A stretch of DNA of 64,000 nt from Rhinopithecus roxellana (GCF_007565055.1 NC_044570.1:11543023-11607022); one strand, 5' to 3'. Shown: positions 11,436-23,176, counted from the first letter of the stretch. Notes: generated from the sequence alone by a model not told the origin. Numbers and translations are program-made.

Positions 11436-11787
11436 GTTACTTCCCATACACACAAATTTAGAATGTGAATTTGTAATTCAGGTATGCTAATTTGTAATTA
11501 CAACATTTGTAATTCAGGTATGCTAATTTCTCCCCTTGGGAAAAAAGTAGGGTATAAAACAAGATATAATCAGGAGGTCTCATGCATAAAGGTCCCCATT
11601 CCCATGCTATGTGTCATCAAATGGTCAACTATGAGCTCTAATACTGGAATCTTAGGCTGTCCTCTCAGACCAGGCATTTACTGGGCTGCTCCTGCTCTAA
11701 TCCTTCCTGTACCCCACCAAAGCACTTTCTAATCTACAACACTATACAACATGACTCTAAGCAGTTGAGAGCGACAATATGTAAAAA
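11436..11787. other. No gene; short direct duplication
   Basis: The 20-base string 'tttgtaattcaggtatgcta' occurs twice, near 11470 and 11506, separated by about 16 bases. Otherwise no repeat or gene is recognised. Confidence 0.55.
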
Positions 11788-12249
11788 TGTTATCCATGTC
11801 TGTGTGAAGAGACCACCAAACAGGCTTTGTGTGAGCAATACAGCTTTTAAATCACTGTATTTAATCACTGCACCACCTGGGTGCAGGTGGACTGAGTCAG
11901 AAAAAGGAGTGAGCAAAGGGAGATAGGTGTGGGGCAGTTTTATAGGATTTGGGTAGGTAGTGGAAAACTACAGTCAAAGTGGGTTTTTGTCTTGCAGGCA
12001 GGGTTAGGGGTCACAGGTGCTTGGTGGGGAACTCCTGAGACTCATTGTCCAGGAGGAGGAATGTCACAAGGCCAATTGATCAGTTAGGGTGGGGCAGGAA
12101 CAAATCACAATGGTGAAATGTCATCAGTTAAGGCAGAAATTGGCTATTTTCACTTCTTTTATGGTTCTTCAGTTGCTTCAGCCCATCTGGATGTACACAT
12201 GTAGGTCTCAGGGGTTATGATGGCTTAGCTTGGGCTCAGAGCTCTGACA
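11788..12249 (-). mobile_element. Solo LTR7-type LTR (HERV-H)
   Basis: On the minus strand the LTR starts TGTCAGAGCTCTGAGCCCAAG at 12249 and includes 'gcttcagcccatctggatgt' (plus strand) and the polyadenylation/R region near 11800-11870 ('gaagagaccaccaaacaggc', plus strand). The layout matches the LTR7 family, nearest to LTR7C by its 'ctcattgtccaggaggagga' block. It is flanked by AAAAA at 11783-11787 and 12250-12254. No internal HERV-H sequence adjoins, so it is a solo LTR. Confidence 0.88.
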
Positions 12250-12254
12250 AAAAA

Positions 12255-12654
12255 GAATGACTTTCAATAGGTTTCTAGGTAAGTGTGTCCTGAAATTCCA
12301 TGCTCTGGGACCTGGAGAAATTCCCTCTCTGAGACAAATTGGCCCTTTGTATGGCCGTGGAAAATGTGCTTCTCATTTCCTTGACTCCAGGGAATGATAT
12401 TTACCGAGAGCCCAAGATGCTGTGCTTGAAATCCATCACCTAGTTTGCAACATGCCCATTCTACCCAGAGACTTAATCCCTCCAGTGACTGAGGATGGCT
12501 GGGACACCTAGGAGGAGAGTCCTTTACTGGAGACTCAGGGCTCATCATGGCCAGTACTAGCTGGAGTGCTGCCAGACCAGCATGCCCAAACTTTCTGCTC
12601 TCATCCTCTGTCCTTTATAAGAAATCAGAGTAGCAATGAGCTCTCTGTGGTGGG
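12255..12654. other. No recognised feature
   Basis: Unrecognised sequence. The open frames here are short and show no family resemblance. Confidence 0.5.
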
Positions 12655-13255
12655 TACAGTCTCTTTGGAATGGCAGTAAATCTCATTCAGAACATGATTT
12701 CATTCTTTTTTATGGCTTTGTAGCATTCCATGATGTAGATGTACCACATTTTCTTTATGCAGACCACTGTGGATGGGCACCTAGATTGATTTTGTATCCT
12801 GAGACCTTGCTGAAGTTGCTTGTCTGCTTAAGGAGACTCTGGGCTGAGATGATTGGGTTTTCTAAATATATAATCATGTAGTCTGCAAACAGAGACAGTT
12901 TGACTTCCTCTCTTCCTATTTTAATACCTTGTATTTCTTTCTCTTGCCTGATTGCCCTGACCAGAATTTCCAATACTATGTTGAATAGAAGTGGTGAGAG
13001 AGGGCATCTTTGCCTTGTGCCAGTTTTCAAAGAGAATGCTTCCAGCTTTTGCCCATTCAGTAGCATATTGGTTATGGGTTTGTCATAAACAGCTCTTATT
13101 ATTTTCAGAAACATTCCATCAATACCTAGTTTATTGAGAGTTTTCAGCATGAAGTAGAGTTGAAATTTGTCAAAGGACTTTTTTGCATCTATTGAGATAA
13201 TCATGTGGTTTTGTGACTGGTTCTGTTTTTTGTGATGGATTATGTTTATTGATTT
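12655..13255 (-). mobile_element. L1 ORF2 fragment with large internal deletion
   Basis: Left part (about 12655-12790): minus-strand end of ORF2 ('gtagcattccatgatgtaga'). It is joined directly to the reverse-transcriptase region (about 12790-13255) with the FAD(Y) site, 'gcaaacagagacagtttgac' and 'gtggtgagagagggcat'. The join is at a shared 'ttgatt', and more than 1 kb of ORF2 between the two parts is gone. In the FADD-equivalent motif the second aspartate reads tyrosine (FADY). Confidence 0.85.
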
Positions 13256-13686
13256 TTTAAAAATTTAAATTGAATTTAAAAAAAATATTTGTAACATTTG
13301 AATGTCCCTTTTTGTCCTTTCTAGCCATGAATCTTTAAAAAAAAAATAAGGGTTCAATTTTGGTGAAGATACAAGCTTCCCAATAAATTAGCATATCTTT
13401 CTATTTGCAAAGAATGTCTGCCTGTGTCTAATGAATATATGCAACTCTTTGGGGATATTTTTCAGGATAAAAGAAACATGAATATGTCAGAATAGCTGAA
13501 TATGAATTTTTTCAAAAAAAAAAATCTGATTTGTAGAATAAATGATAGTAAGAGCTGAAGAGAAAGTAAGAGCTCAGGACAAACCCCAGCCTGGTTTACA
13601 ATTTTTTCCTTTTATTTTCTTTCCCTGTTTTCAAGTTCACTCCTAAGCTATCCCACATACATATTTTTAGGTCAAAAGCTACAGTT
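13256..13686. other. No recognised feature
   Basis: A/T-rich sequence with several A-runs. No gene or interspersed repeat is recognised. Confidence 0.5.
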
Positions 13687-13968
13687 GGCTGGCTGTGGTG
13701 GCTCACACCTGTAATCCCAACACTTTGGGAAGCCAAGGCATGTGGAGCAAGAGGTCAGTAGTTTGAGACCAGTCTGGCCAATATGGCGAAGCCCCATCTC
13801 TGCTAAAAATAAAAATAAAACTAGATGGGCATCATGGCACTTTCCTGTGGTCCCAGCTACTTGGGAGGCTGAGGCAGGAGAATCACTTGAACCTGAGAGC
13901 TGGAGGTTGCAGTGAGCCATGATGATGTCACTGCACTCCAGCCTGGTCAACAGAGTGAGACTCTGTCT
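13687..13968 (+). mobile_element. Alu
   Basis: Full-length Alu from 'ggctggctgtggtggctcac' to 'gagtgagactctgtctca', with both arms and the middle A-rich link ('aaaaataaaaataaaa'). Its expected A-tail is replaced by a pentanucleotide array. Confidence 0.95.
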
Positions 13969-14043
13969 CATACCATACCATACCATACCATACCATACCA
14001 TACCATACCATACCATACCATACCATACCATATCATACCATAC
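13969..14043. repeat. (TACCA)n pentanucleotide microsatellite, about 15 units
   Basis: Uninterrupted TACCA units follow the Alu 3' end directly, with one TATCA variant near 14031. Reading the other strand gives a MVWYG peptide repeat, an artefact. Confidence 0.97.
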
Positions 14044-14119
14044 AAATATGTCATAAATATCAAAGAATAATGGTATATTGGGGAAGAATTGGAGTATGCA
14101 TCTTTCTCTGGTCTAAGGA

Positions 14120-14228
14120 TACAGTTTAGAAATAATACTAAGGCTTAGAGGGTTCAACTGGCTTGCTTAAGATTACAAAATTAATGGGAAAACTAGGACT
14201 GAGACTCAAATCTCAGTACCAGGTTGAT
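14120..14228 (+). mobile_element. MIR fragment
   Basis: The pattern 'ctaaggcttagagggttcaa', 'cttgcttaagattac' and 'aggactgagactcaaatct' follows the core and 3' part of a MIR SINE. It is diverged, as expected for its age. Confidence 0.65.
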
Positions 14229-15320
14229 AACTTTTGTGTGTGTATTTGTGTGTGTGTGTGTAAATTTAATTTTGTCCTTCTGCTAATCTCCTACTATTAT
14301 AGAGTTCCTCTTGTTTATTATTCACAGGGTCTGTGGTGGACAAAGGCTAGGGGAGTCTCCATGGTTTGGTGGTTCATATACAAGTCCATCTCCTTCAACA
14401 TAGGCATGAATAGTGACTTTCTTCTAGCCAAAAACATGGCAAAGCTGAAGGGAGTTTTTTTTTTTTTTTTTTTAAATGTAATTTACATCCTAAATCAGTT
14501 GATTTTGAGTTGTCTGCTATGCAGATTATGATGGGTGACTCTGGTTGAATCAGGACAAAGGCCACTGATCTCTCACTGATGTGAGAGATGCTCTTTGAAG
14601 TCCTGATGAAATAAGAGGACATGTTGGAGAAACTCAAGTAGCAAGGAAGAGTGGGTGGCCTCTGTGAAGTGTGGGTAGTTTCTATTATTCAACTGCGGCC
14701 TCTAATCAAGAAGTAGTACAACTTCTTGGGAGTCCCCAGACACAAAGCTGAAAGGAAATAAATTCTATCAAATGAGTTTGAAAACAGCCCCCTCCACATG
14801 TGAGCCTCCAGATGAGAACACAGCACAGCTATCCCTTTGATGGCAGCCTTTTGAGAACTTGAGCAGAGGACTCAGCTAAGCCATAACTACATGACTGACT
14901 TACAGAAACTATGAGATAATAAACATAGGTAATTTTAGTCCTCTATGTTATTACAAAACAGTAGTAAACTTATACAATATCTCTTTCCAAATGTTCAGCA
15001 AATATAGCATGTTGAAAATTGATCACTTACAACAGTGGGAACATTTATGAAATTTTAAAGATTATCAGTCAAGCAAAGTGGTTTGGGAGAATTAATAAAT
15101 CAAGTATGATTGAGTGAAAATTTAAACAATGCTATTATGCATTAGTCATCTAACGTTTGTTTGTAGTTGTTAATTTTCTTGTTTGATTCATTTAGTTTGA
15201 ACAAATATAAGGAAAACAGATTTCCTTTTAAAAAGTTAACTAATATGGGCAGCAATAAAAATGCAAATGAATAACAAAGTGCTAATAATGTTTATAAGAA
15301 CTATGAGGCATGTTGGAATA
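14229..15320. other. No gene; short TG tract and T-run
   Basis: There is a short (TG)n at about 14236-14262 and a T-run at 14455-14473. The rest is unrecognised, and its open frames are short and unsupported. Confidence 0.5.
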
Positions 15321-15378
15321 GTTTTTTTGTTTGTTTGTTTGTTTGTTTTTGTTTGTTTGTTTGTTTGTTTGTTTTTTT
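15321..15378. repeat. (GTTT)n microsatellite
   Basis: Repeated GTTT units with T-rich interruptions span about 58 bases. Confidence 0.95.
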
Positions 15379-16129
15379 GAAATTGAAATGTTGAACATTA
15401 GATAAGTGAAGGAGACCAATCTATTTTTCCACATTTGGATTAGGAATCAGAGTAAGAGCATCCATGAGCATCTGAGGACCAGCAGTTCCAAACCTAAGAT
15501 CTTACAAAAGGTCTTCCATGCCTGGATGATATCTTGGTATCTATTCCAACAGGAGGCCTTCTGTTAATTCATATAAAGGCTACAACCCATTTATTAAAAC
15601 TCTTTTGGCATTGTTGAATAAAACACAGAGAGAAAAAAATCAATGTGTTAACTGCAAAAATCAATAAATTGCTGAGGTTTAGGGGTGAGTTAAACAGCAC
15701 ATAATTAGAAAGACCTTGGGAGATGAAGAATTTAATATTCAAATCTGTCTCACAATCAATACAAGGTCAAATATTCTGAAAACATGTAACCTTAAGGCAA
15801 ATATCCTAAGTTGTGTTCCATACTTGGTCTCAGGGTAGAAAAAATAATAACTAAGGAACATTAATCTCTCAACATGATCAGTTCTTTGAAGAAGAAGAAC
15901 AACAATAATTTTAGGTATTTTTTGACATATGTATTCCAGTTTCCTCACTCTGAAAACAGTCATCATATGAATAAAATGTTAACTTGTTAAATCTCTTCAC
16001 CTTTAATATAGAGGGGCTGTTAATTGCTTTAATAAATAAATGAGCATATTGAGTCAGAGATAAAATTTGTTTGGATTCAGAACCAGACCCTTTAACGCTA
16101 CACCGCACTGACATTATAATAGAATTAGA
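15379..16129. other. No recognised feature
   Basis: AT-rich sequence. I see no gene and no confident repeat family. Confidence 0.5.
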
Positions 16130-16985
16130 TGTGTTATCAGTAATTATTGCTAAGTAACAAATTACCCCCCAAACATAGTACCTTATGAAAACCACTACTG
16201 ATTATCACATAGTTTCTGCAGATCAGAGACCTCAGAGTGGCTTAGGTGGATATAGAGCTCAGGGTCTCACAGGCATGCCATCAAGATGTCAGCTGGTTAT
16301 ATTCTTACCTGGAAATTCATGTAGTTCTAGGCTTAGCCAGGTTGTTGGCAGAATGTAGTTACTTGCGGCTCCAGGACTGAGTTCTGGCCATTTCTTGCTG
16401 CCAGACAAAGACCAGTCCCCCATCTTAGGTCATTCTCAGCAGCTTGACAACTGAACATCTCACTTTGAAGACTGACTTCTTCAAAGTTAGCAAAAGAAGG
16501 AATCTAGCAAGAGTCTGCTGGCAACATTGAGTTTTATGTAGCATAAGGTAAACAATACACAGAAGTCACATCCCACGATCTTGGACACAACAAAGGAGTT
16601 TATCATCATACACAAGGGTGTGAATACCAGAAGATAAGCGGCATTGAGGGTCACTTTAAAGTCTATCCACTACAGCCAAGAGGATACATGGGCTTCTCCA
16701 ATATGGCTGCTTATATCGTTAAGTGCACAAGGAGAACCTTTCTGTCTGATGAAATTAGTCCTGCCCAAGATAATCACTCACTGGATTCACTTAAAATCAA
16801 TTAATTTGAGGTCATTAATTACACCACATTTTTTCCACCTTCTCTGTATTCTGCATAACTAGAAGCAAAGCACAAGTCCTACAAAACTCTATGGGAGGGA
16901 ATGACACACAAGTCTGGACACTTCTGTGGGGACCATTGGCATCACCTTGGAAATACATTGTCTATCACATATTTGAAATGCTTAA
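16130..16985 (-). mobile_element. Possible MaLR-type LTR relic
   Basis: Plus-strand text 'aagtaacaaattacccc', 'cagggtctcacaggcatgcc', 'cacatcccacgatcttgg', 'gtcctgcccaagataatcac' and 'ggtcattaattacacca' resembles the reverse complement of old MLT1-like LTRs. Divergence is high and I cannot fix the subfamily or exact ends. Confidence 0.45.
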
Positions 16986-17537
16986 TAACAAGTTCTGAGA
17001 ATACAGAATTCTAAACAATACTATCATTGGCAACTGTTCATAAAAGAAAGAAAGAGTTTTTCAGGCAGAAGTGACTCCAAAACTGTTTCATTCAGATCTT
17101 TATACAGATAATATGAAAGGATATACTTTATCATGAATATAAATAAAATGAAATAAATAGGAAGTTCTATGTGTCAATGTGCAAGATAAATAAGGACCAT
17201 TGTGAGCCGTGTTAACTCTATAAATTAATGTTAATTGTAACTATAATGTTAATAATATTAAAATGTTGTACTAAAAAGTAAGCTGCAATAGAAATGTTAA
17301 AACCAAAAAGGGATGAGATGTAGGGAAGGGCCTTGACCAGGCTGGGTACACTAACCCAATTATCTTGTGCAGAAAGAAGATAAAAGCTATGAAGTTTACT
17401 AGACAGTTAGAAAATCTGAATATTTTAAAGAGCAAGTGAAAAAAGTCAGGAAACTAAGCCAAAATGAATAACATCCACAGAGGCCAGAAAAGGAAAGGAA
17501 AAAGAAGAAGTCAGCTAAAGGTCAGAGGTTAAAAAAT
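16986..17537. other. No recognised feature
   Basis: AT-rich, unrecognised sequence. It ends at the target-site duplication of the following Alu. Confidence 0.5.
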
Positions 17538-17546
17538 GGAAAATAC

Positions 17547-17854
17547 GGCCGAGTGTGGTGGCAGGCGCTTGTAATCCCAGAGCAATGGGAGGCTGAGACG
17601 GGCGGATCAAGAGGTCAGGAGATCGAGACCATCCTGGCTAACACGGTGAAACCCCGTCTCTACTAAAAATACAAAACATTAGCCAGGCGTGGTGGCGGCG
17701 CCTGTAGTCCCAGCTACTGGGGAGGCTGAGGCAGGAGAATGGCGTGAACTCGGGAGGCAAAGCTTGCAGTGAGCAGAGATCGCACCACTGTACTCCAGAC
17801 TGGGCGAGACAGAGCGAGCCTCCATTTCAAAAAAAAAAAAAAAAAAAAAAAAAA
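17547..17854 (+). mobile_element. AluY-like element with target-site duplication
   Basis: Complete Alu from 'ggccgagtgtggtggcaggc' to an A-tail of about 26 bases. It keeps many CpGs and Y-type features such as 'ggagaatggcgtgaac'. GGAAAATAC occurs at 17538-17546 and again at 17855-17863, giving a clean duplication. The right arm here reads 'agatcgcaccactg', unlike the Alu at 36.7 kb. Confidence 0.95.
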
Positions 17855-18213
17855 GGAAAATACAATTTGAGATAGTAGAAATATGCCCATTTATCTATTA
17901 TCACACTAGACGTGAAAAGCTGAACTTCCCTATTAAAATGGCACCGACACCCAGGTTGAATTAAAACTAAATAAAATGATAATCCAGCTCTAAACTATTT
18001 AATAGTGATACACCTAAGAAAAAACTTTGAAAATCATGGAAATGAAACTTGCATACTATAACAGCAATAACCAAAATTAAGTTGATTGCAATAGAATTGG
18101 GATTTTAAGTAACAAAATTAAGTAACAAAAGTTTAGGAATTTAATATAATAAAAACATGCCATCAGATATCCATAGTAATCAAAAACTCATTATATTGAT
18201 ACTAAGAAGAGAG

Positions 18214-18222
18214 TAGAGAGAT

Positions 18223-18261
<39 letters not shown>

Positions 18262-18291
18262 TTATTTATTTATTTATTTATTTATTTATTG
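18214..18291. repeat. (TTTA)n microsatellite
   Basis: About 19 TTTA units with one shortened unit near 18262. It forms the tail side of the adjoining minus-strand Alu. Confidence 0.96.
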
Positions 18292-18556
18292 AGATAAAGT
18301 CTGGTTCTGTCACCCAGATGAAGTGCAGCCGCACAATCTCAGCTTACTGCAACCTCTGCACCCTGAGTTTAAGTGATTCTTCTGCCTCAGTCTCCCAAGT
18401 AATTGGGACAACAGATGTGCCCATTATGACTGGCTAATTTTTGTATTTTTAGGAGAAATGGCATTTTACCATGTTGGCAGATTGGTCTCAAACTCCAGAC
18501 CTTGTGATCCACCTACCTCAGCTTCTCAAAGTGCTGGGATTGCAGCTGTGAGCAGA
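18292..18556 (-). mobile_element. Alu, diverged
   Basis: A reverse-complement Alu runs from 'tctggttctgtcacccagat' to 'agtgctgggattgcag'. Its tail is the (TTTA)n array to the left. Confidence 0.92.
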
Positions 18557-18589
18557 AGAAAGTCTTTATAAATAAGCAAATAAACATAT

Positions 18590-18722
18590 GTGTGTGAATG
18601 TGTGTCTATGTATGTATATATAGTATGTATGTATAGTATAGTGGTATAGTATACTATAGTATAATGTACTATAACATAGTATAGTATGTATAATAGTATA
18701 TATGTGTATAAACACACACACA
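18590..18722. repeat. TG/TATG and TATAG variable microsatellite
   Basis: Mixed TG, TATG and 'tagtatag' units. Open frames on the minus strand here are repeat artefacts. Confidence 0.85.
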
Positions 18723-19079
18723 TAAAATGACAGAATCACTAAAAGATATTTTAAAACCATATCTGTAATGGAAGACTTGAATGAACTTTGTCAAGAGTTG
18801 ATAAAGAAAGCAGAACCCTCTTCCACCAAAAAAAAAAAAAAAAATGAGAGAGAAACGGATACAACTTAATGTAGTAATTAAAAAACTTCATCTGATTGAT
18901 ATGTCAATATGTATCACAAAAAGATGCTATTTGTTATTTTTCAGGCATCTAAATTATTTTGAAATATTAACCTGTGCTAAAGACAAAATCTCAAAAATTC
19001 CATAGTCAAATTCATAGAGACAATATTCTGTGGCTGCTGTGCAATTATACACCAATAATAAAGGAATATAAAACTATTT
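18723..19079. other. No recognised feature
   Basis: AT-rich sequence with an A-run near 18828-18844. Nothing is recognised. Confidence 0.45.
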
Positions 19080-19195
19080 GGGTGACAGCTTCAGCTGAGG
19101 CCCAAATCTCAGCATCGTGCAATATAATAATGTAACAAACTTGCAGGTGTGCCTCCAAATCTAAAATTTACAAATATAAACAAATAAAAACCAAA
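19080..19195 (+). mobile_element. L1 3' end fragment, old
   Basis: 'cagcatcgtgcaatataata', 'atgtaacaaacttgcaggtg' and a following A-rich 'aaataaaaacc' resemble the last 100 bases of an L1 on the plus strand. Confidence 0.5.
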
Positions 19196-20677
19196 ACATG
19201 CGGAATGCATTGGCTAGAAGAGAAAATTTGGAAAACACAAATTTAAAATAATAATAAAAATGCTTTAAAATCATTATAGGAAAACAGAAGAGGATGACTT
19301 TACATACTTGATTTAAGAAGAAGCCTGTTGGAAATTGTTAAATGCACTGATTTCTTAGCCTAATTTTGGCTACTAACAATGATTACTGTTCTTGCAGAAA
19401 AAAACATAAAATTTTTGATTTTCAAGGGTCAGATCATAATTTTTGAATGTGACTATGTGCATGTGACTATTTGCATGTGGTTAGCCTCAATTCTGTTTCC
19501 ATAGCACCTGGCCATTGAAATCATACATGGACCTAGAAATGCACACTTGTTATTATTTGCAATATGTACTCATTTTCTTCTGTGATGGAAGCACTTGTCA
19601 TTCGTAGCTGTATTGCTACCGTGTTTACATTTAGAACTTTCCATTTGCAAGAGTATACTCATCTCAGAAATATCTTGGGAGCTACTCAAGCATTGCCAAA
19701 TACCATACAGCAGCCATATGGTACCTGGAAATATGCGGATTTATGATTTCCCTAAAGCACTCAGGCAGGAGACGAAGGATTAAAAGAAGCCATACAATAA
19801 AGTAAAAATAGGGTGCGATCACTAATTACTGTTTTTTATGTTGACATTGAAATTTCAGGGGCAGGTTTTTAAAAAACATTCTAGGTTGAAAATGGATTTT
19901 AGAATGACTTTCCTAGAATAGTACGTCTAATTAAGTCTCTGGAAAGACAAGTGATTTTCTCTGCTTTAGCAGAACTATAGCAGATAAAGTGTATACAAAG
20001 ATGTGACTTATGTATAGATCTATTGTTAATGCCCTTTTAAAAAACACTTCCCAAGTGATTTAATTGATGATTATGTAAAATAAACTCAATTTTAGACTTT
20101 ATTTTCTTACAATTATAGCTACAATAGAGATTTTGGACAGTAATTTACAGTTTAAAAGATGAATTGACTACTGACCTGTGTGAGTACAGCAACTAACACT
20201 GAAGTTATTGCATACCTGGTGTTATTCAACAATAAGAGGGTAAATGACTATGAAAGTAGCCTATATAAACATTATTGCTGCAATTCATGGAGATAGTTTT
20301 GCTTAACAATGTAACAATTGCATTAAAGTCAATTGCTTTACTTGTAACCTGCTCTCGTAATAAAAGGAACTAGGAAAATTCAATTAGATGTAGTACAGTA
20401 TTAACCTTGGCATGTTTGGTTCTAAGTGTGAAGCAATTAAAAAGAAAACAACATTCATTTCATTATTTTATGTGAAATAGGATTATTTTCACAATCCATT
20501 TGCACTTTTTGTCAACATATTTATTTTCTATTCTTCTTGTATCCTAAAATAGCTTTAGATAGTGATTCAGGGAAAGATGTTCTGAATATTTAATAGCAAA
20601 GAGAATATGTCAATTAAAGTTAATAATTGGAAGGCTGCTGGGTGATCATTAGAGTCATGTGATTTATGTACCCTAAA
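19196..20677. other. No gene or repeat recognised
   Basis: About 1.5 kb of AT-rich, apparently unique DNA. Short open frames near 19564-19783 have no recognisable similarity. Confidence 0.5.
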
Positions 20678-20687
20678 GCACTCTGTG

Positions 20688-20990
20688 TTCTTTTTCTTTT
20701 CCCCCTCCCTTAAGACAGAGTCTTATTCTGTTGCCAGGCTGGAGTGCAGTGGTGCAATCTTGGTTCCCTGCAACCTCCACCTCCCAGGTTCAAGTAATTC
20801 TCCTGCCTCAGCCTCCGCAGTAGCTGGGACTACAGGCACTCACCACCACACCCAGTAATTTTTTGTATTTTTACTAGAGATGGTGTTCCACCATGTTGGC
20901 CATCCTGGTCTCAAGCTCTTGACCTCGTGATTCACCCACTTCAGCCTCCCAAAATACTGGGATTACAGGCGTGAGCCACTGTACCTGGCC
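20688..20990 (-). mobile_element. Alu with target-site duplication
   Basis: Reverse-complement Alu ending 'gtgagccactgtacctggcc'. AGCACTCTGT occurs at 20678-20687 and again at 20991-21000, a 10-bp duplication. Confidence 0.95.
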
Positions 20991-21000
20991 AGCACTCTGT

Positions 21001-21473
21001 CTTTGTAACTACAGAAAGTAGCCCAGGTGTCAGCCACAAAGTATTCCTAGATCCTCTTGTATTTTGAAGTCTCCTTTTAATAGGCACATATTGAAGAATG
21101 AAGGGCTGATCTCATATTCTGCTTTAGTTTCTTATCACTATCCCTGGGGACTCCAAGGGAATCCAGGGGACATCCACACTCTGTCCAGTCCTCATTTGGG
21201 GCTAAGGATGAACCTGCCCCATGACTTCATCCTACTATGAATGCCAAGCACCTGTCAGGATTCCATCCACAAACCCTACCCCAATGATTTCAGATCTCCT
21301 ACAGGACACTCTGACAAAATCATGGAAAGTGTGTGCCATAGGGAGGGGTAATGGAGACTTTAAATTAAATATTAGAAGTTCCAGATAGGTTTTATCTAAG
21401 CTCTCTCTTTTCAGATCAGACACAAAAATTTAACTCTTCACATTCAAGGGGAAAATTCAAGGCATTTCTCTCA
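21001..21473. other. No recognised feature
   Basis: Unrecognised sequence between two repeats. No convincing gene. Confidence 0.45.
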
Positions 21474-21797
21474 ACCAGGAGTTTGCAAACATTTTCAACA
21501 GAGGCCTGGATAAAGAACAATTTAGACTTTGTAGGACTGACAACTGTCTCTGTCTCAGCTATTCAATTCTGCCCCATAGCATGAAAACCATCACAGACAC
21601 TACATTAAAGATTGGGCATGACTATGTTTTAATGGATATACACTGGAATGTGAAATTTGTATGATATTCATATGCCAAGAAGATTCTTGTTTGTTTTCAA
21701 CATGCAAAATGAAAACTCCATTTGTAGTTGCAGTCCACATGAAAACAGGTTTTGTGTGGATTTGGCCCAGGGACCATAGTTTTCCAAGTTCTATCAT
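21474..21797 (+). mobile_element. Possible hAT-Charlie-type DNA transposon relic
   Basis: Landmarks 'aggagtttgcaaacatttt', 'ttagactttgtagg', 'gctattcaattctgcc', 'gattgggcatgactatg' and 'ggatttggcccagggacca' follow a common non-autonomous hAT element. The exact MER name is uncertain. Confidence 0.55.
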
Positions 21798-21937
21798 AAA
21801 GGATAAAAATCGTTTTGGCTATGCTCCTTAAACTCTAACCTAGTACATGGAAACTGCAACAGACAGATTTCTTTAAGGAACATAATTAAAGAGTTCTACT
21901 ATACCCAAAGAGACAGATGCTGAACAGAAATTGAACT

Positions 21938-22225
21938 TGGTGGGGTGCAAGACTCAGGCTTATTATCCCAGCATTTTGAAAGTCTGAAGTGGAAGGATCA
22001 CCTCAATTCAGGGGTTCAAGACCAGTCTGGGCAACATAAAGAGACTCCATCTCTACAGAAAAATAAATTGAAAAAGAAAATTAGTCAGTTGTGTTGGTGA
22101 GCACCTGTAGTCCCACTTACTAGGGAGGCTGAGGTGGGAGGATGGCTTGAGTTTAGAAAGTCAAGGCTGTAGTCAGCTATGATTGTACTACAGCACTCCA
22201 GGCTGAGTGACAGAGAAAGATCATG
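21938..22225 (+). mobile_element. Alu, old (AluJ-like)
   Basis: Both arms are visible from 'ggtggggtgcaagactcagg' to 'actccaggctgagtgacaga'. Heavy divergence and CpG loss point to an old copy. The tail has become a purine microsatellite. Confidence 0.9.
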
Positions 22226-22440
22226 TGAGAAAGAAAGAGAAAGAGATAAAGGAAAAGGGAGAGAGACAGGAAGAAAAGAAGAAAGGGAAGAAGGGAGGAA
22301 GAAAGGAAGGAAGGAAGGAAGGAAGGAAGGAAGGAAGGAAGGAAGGAAGGAAGGAAGGAAGGAAGTGGCAGAAAAGATGAAAAAAAAGAAAGGAAGAAAG
22401 AGAGAGAAAGAATGAATGAAAGGAAGAAAGGAAAATAAAT
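22226..22440. repeat. (GGAA)n / GAAA purine microsatellite
   Basis: Mixed GAAA/GAGA sequence leads into about 15 perfect GGAA units (about 22303-22364), then more GAAA. All-purine on the plus strand for roughly 200 bases with few breaks. An open frame of EGRK repeats is an artefact. Confidence 0.96.
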
Positions 22441-23173
22441 TAGGCTTAGAATCAGAAAATCTTGATTTCAGGCCTAACTCAGGTGCACCTGTTGTGGAAC
22501 TTCTGAAAACAAGGCTTGACTACTAAATTCCTATTGTAATAAAAACAATAATAATTCCTGTCTTGTCCAGTCCTGTGGATTTCTGAGCAGCTGATAGGAA
22601 AGAATGTAGAGAGAGGCTGCACTACACATTGTTTTCTACCAGTGAGGGTCATAGCAAAGAAGGTTTATGTGGCTAGGATTTGATTCTTTGGGCCTCAAAG
22701 GAGGAAACCTATTACCTGCATGCATTGCAACACATATTCCAGAAAAGGCAGTGAAGTTTGACCAAACTTGTTCTCTCTTATTCTGCTTTTGTATAAATAA
22801 TCAGCAGATATGACTCTCTGGCCACAGTTTAGTCATGATCATGGGATTCTCCCCAAGGTGAAAATCAAGCTTTAGTGCTTGGGTAAGCAGCAACTCTTCA
22901 CTTAAAAGGTTGATTATGATCAATGAAGCTCTGTGTATTTGAATCAACCAGGTTTGCCTTACAAGTTTCTCCCACACTCTCCCTCCTTAGCCCCTGGAAC
23001 AATTTGTCTGCATCATCCTTCTACAGAACAGCAGGCAGAGAGTTTAGGTAAGATTGCAGTGCAACTGAAATATTTATGTTCCATGTTTAAAGTTGTATGA
23101 CTCCAAATCTCTTCAACAGGCAGAGATTAGGTGAGATTCCAGGGCAACTGCTCACTTTAAAGTGTTATGATTC
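22441..23173. other. No recognised feature
   Basis: Unrecognised DNA with no convincing open frame. A faint internal echo ('ggcagagattaggtgagattcc' near 23120 versus 'ggcagagagtttaggtaagattgc' near 23034) suggests an old local duplication of about 80-90 bp. Confidence 0.45.
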
Positions 23174-23176
23174 CAA

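Noticed and set aside
13672..14031. 119-codon minus-strand frame starting MVWYG repeats
   Set aside because: It is the TACCA microsatellite followed by antisense Alu.
22179..22415. 78-codon frame with EGRK repeats
   Set aside because: Translation of the GGAA microsatellite.
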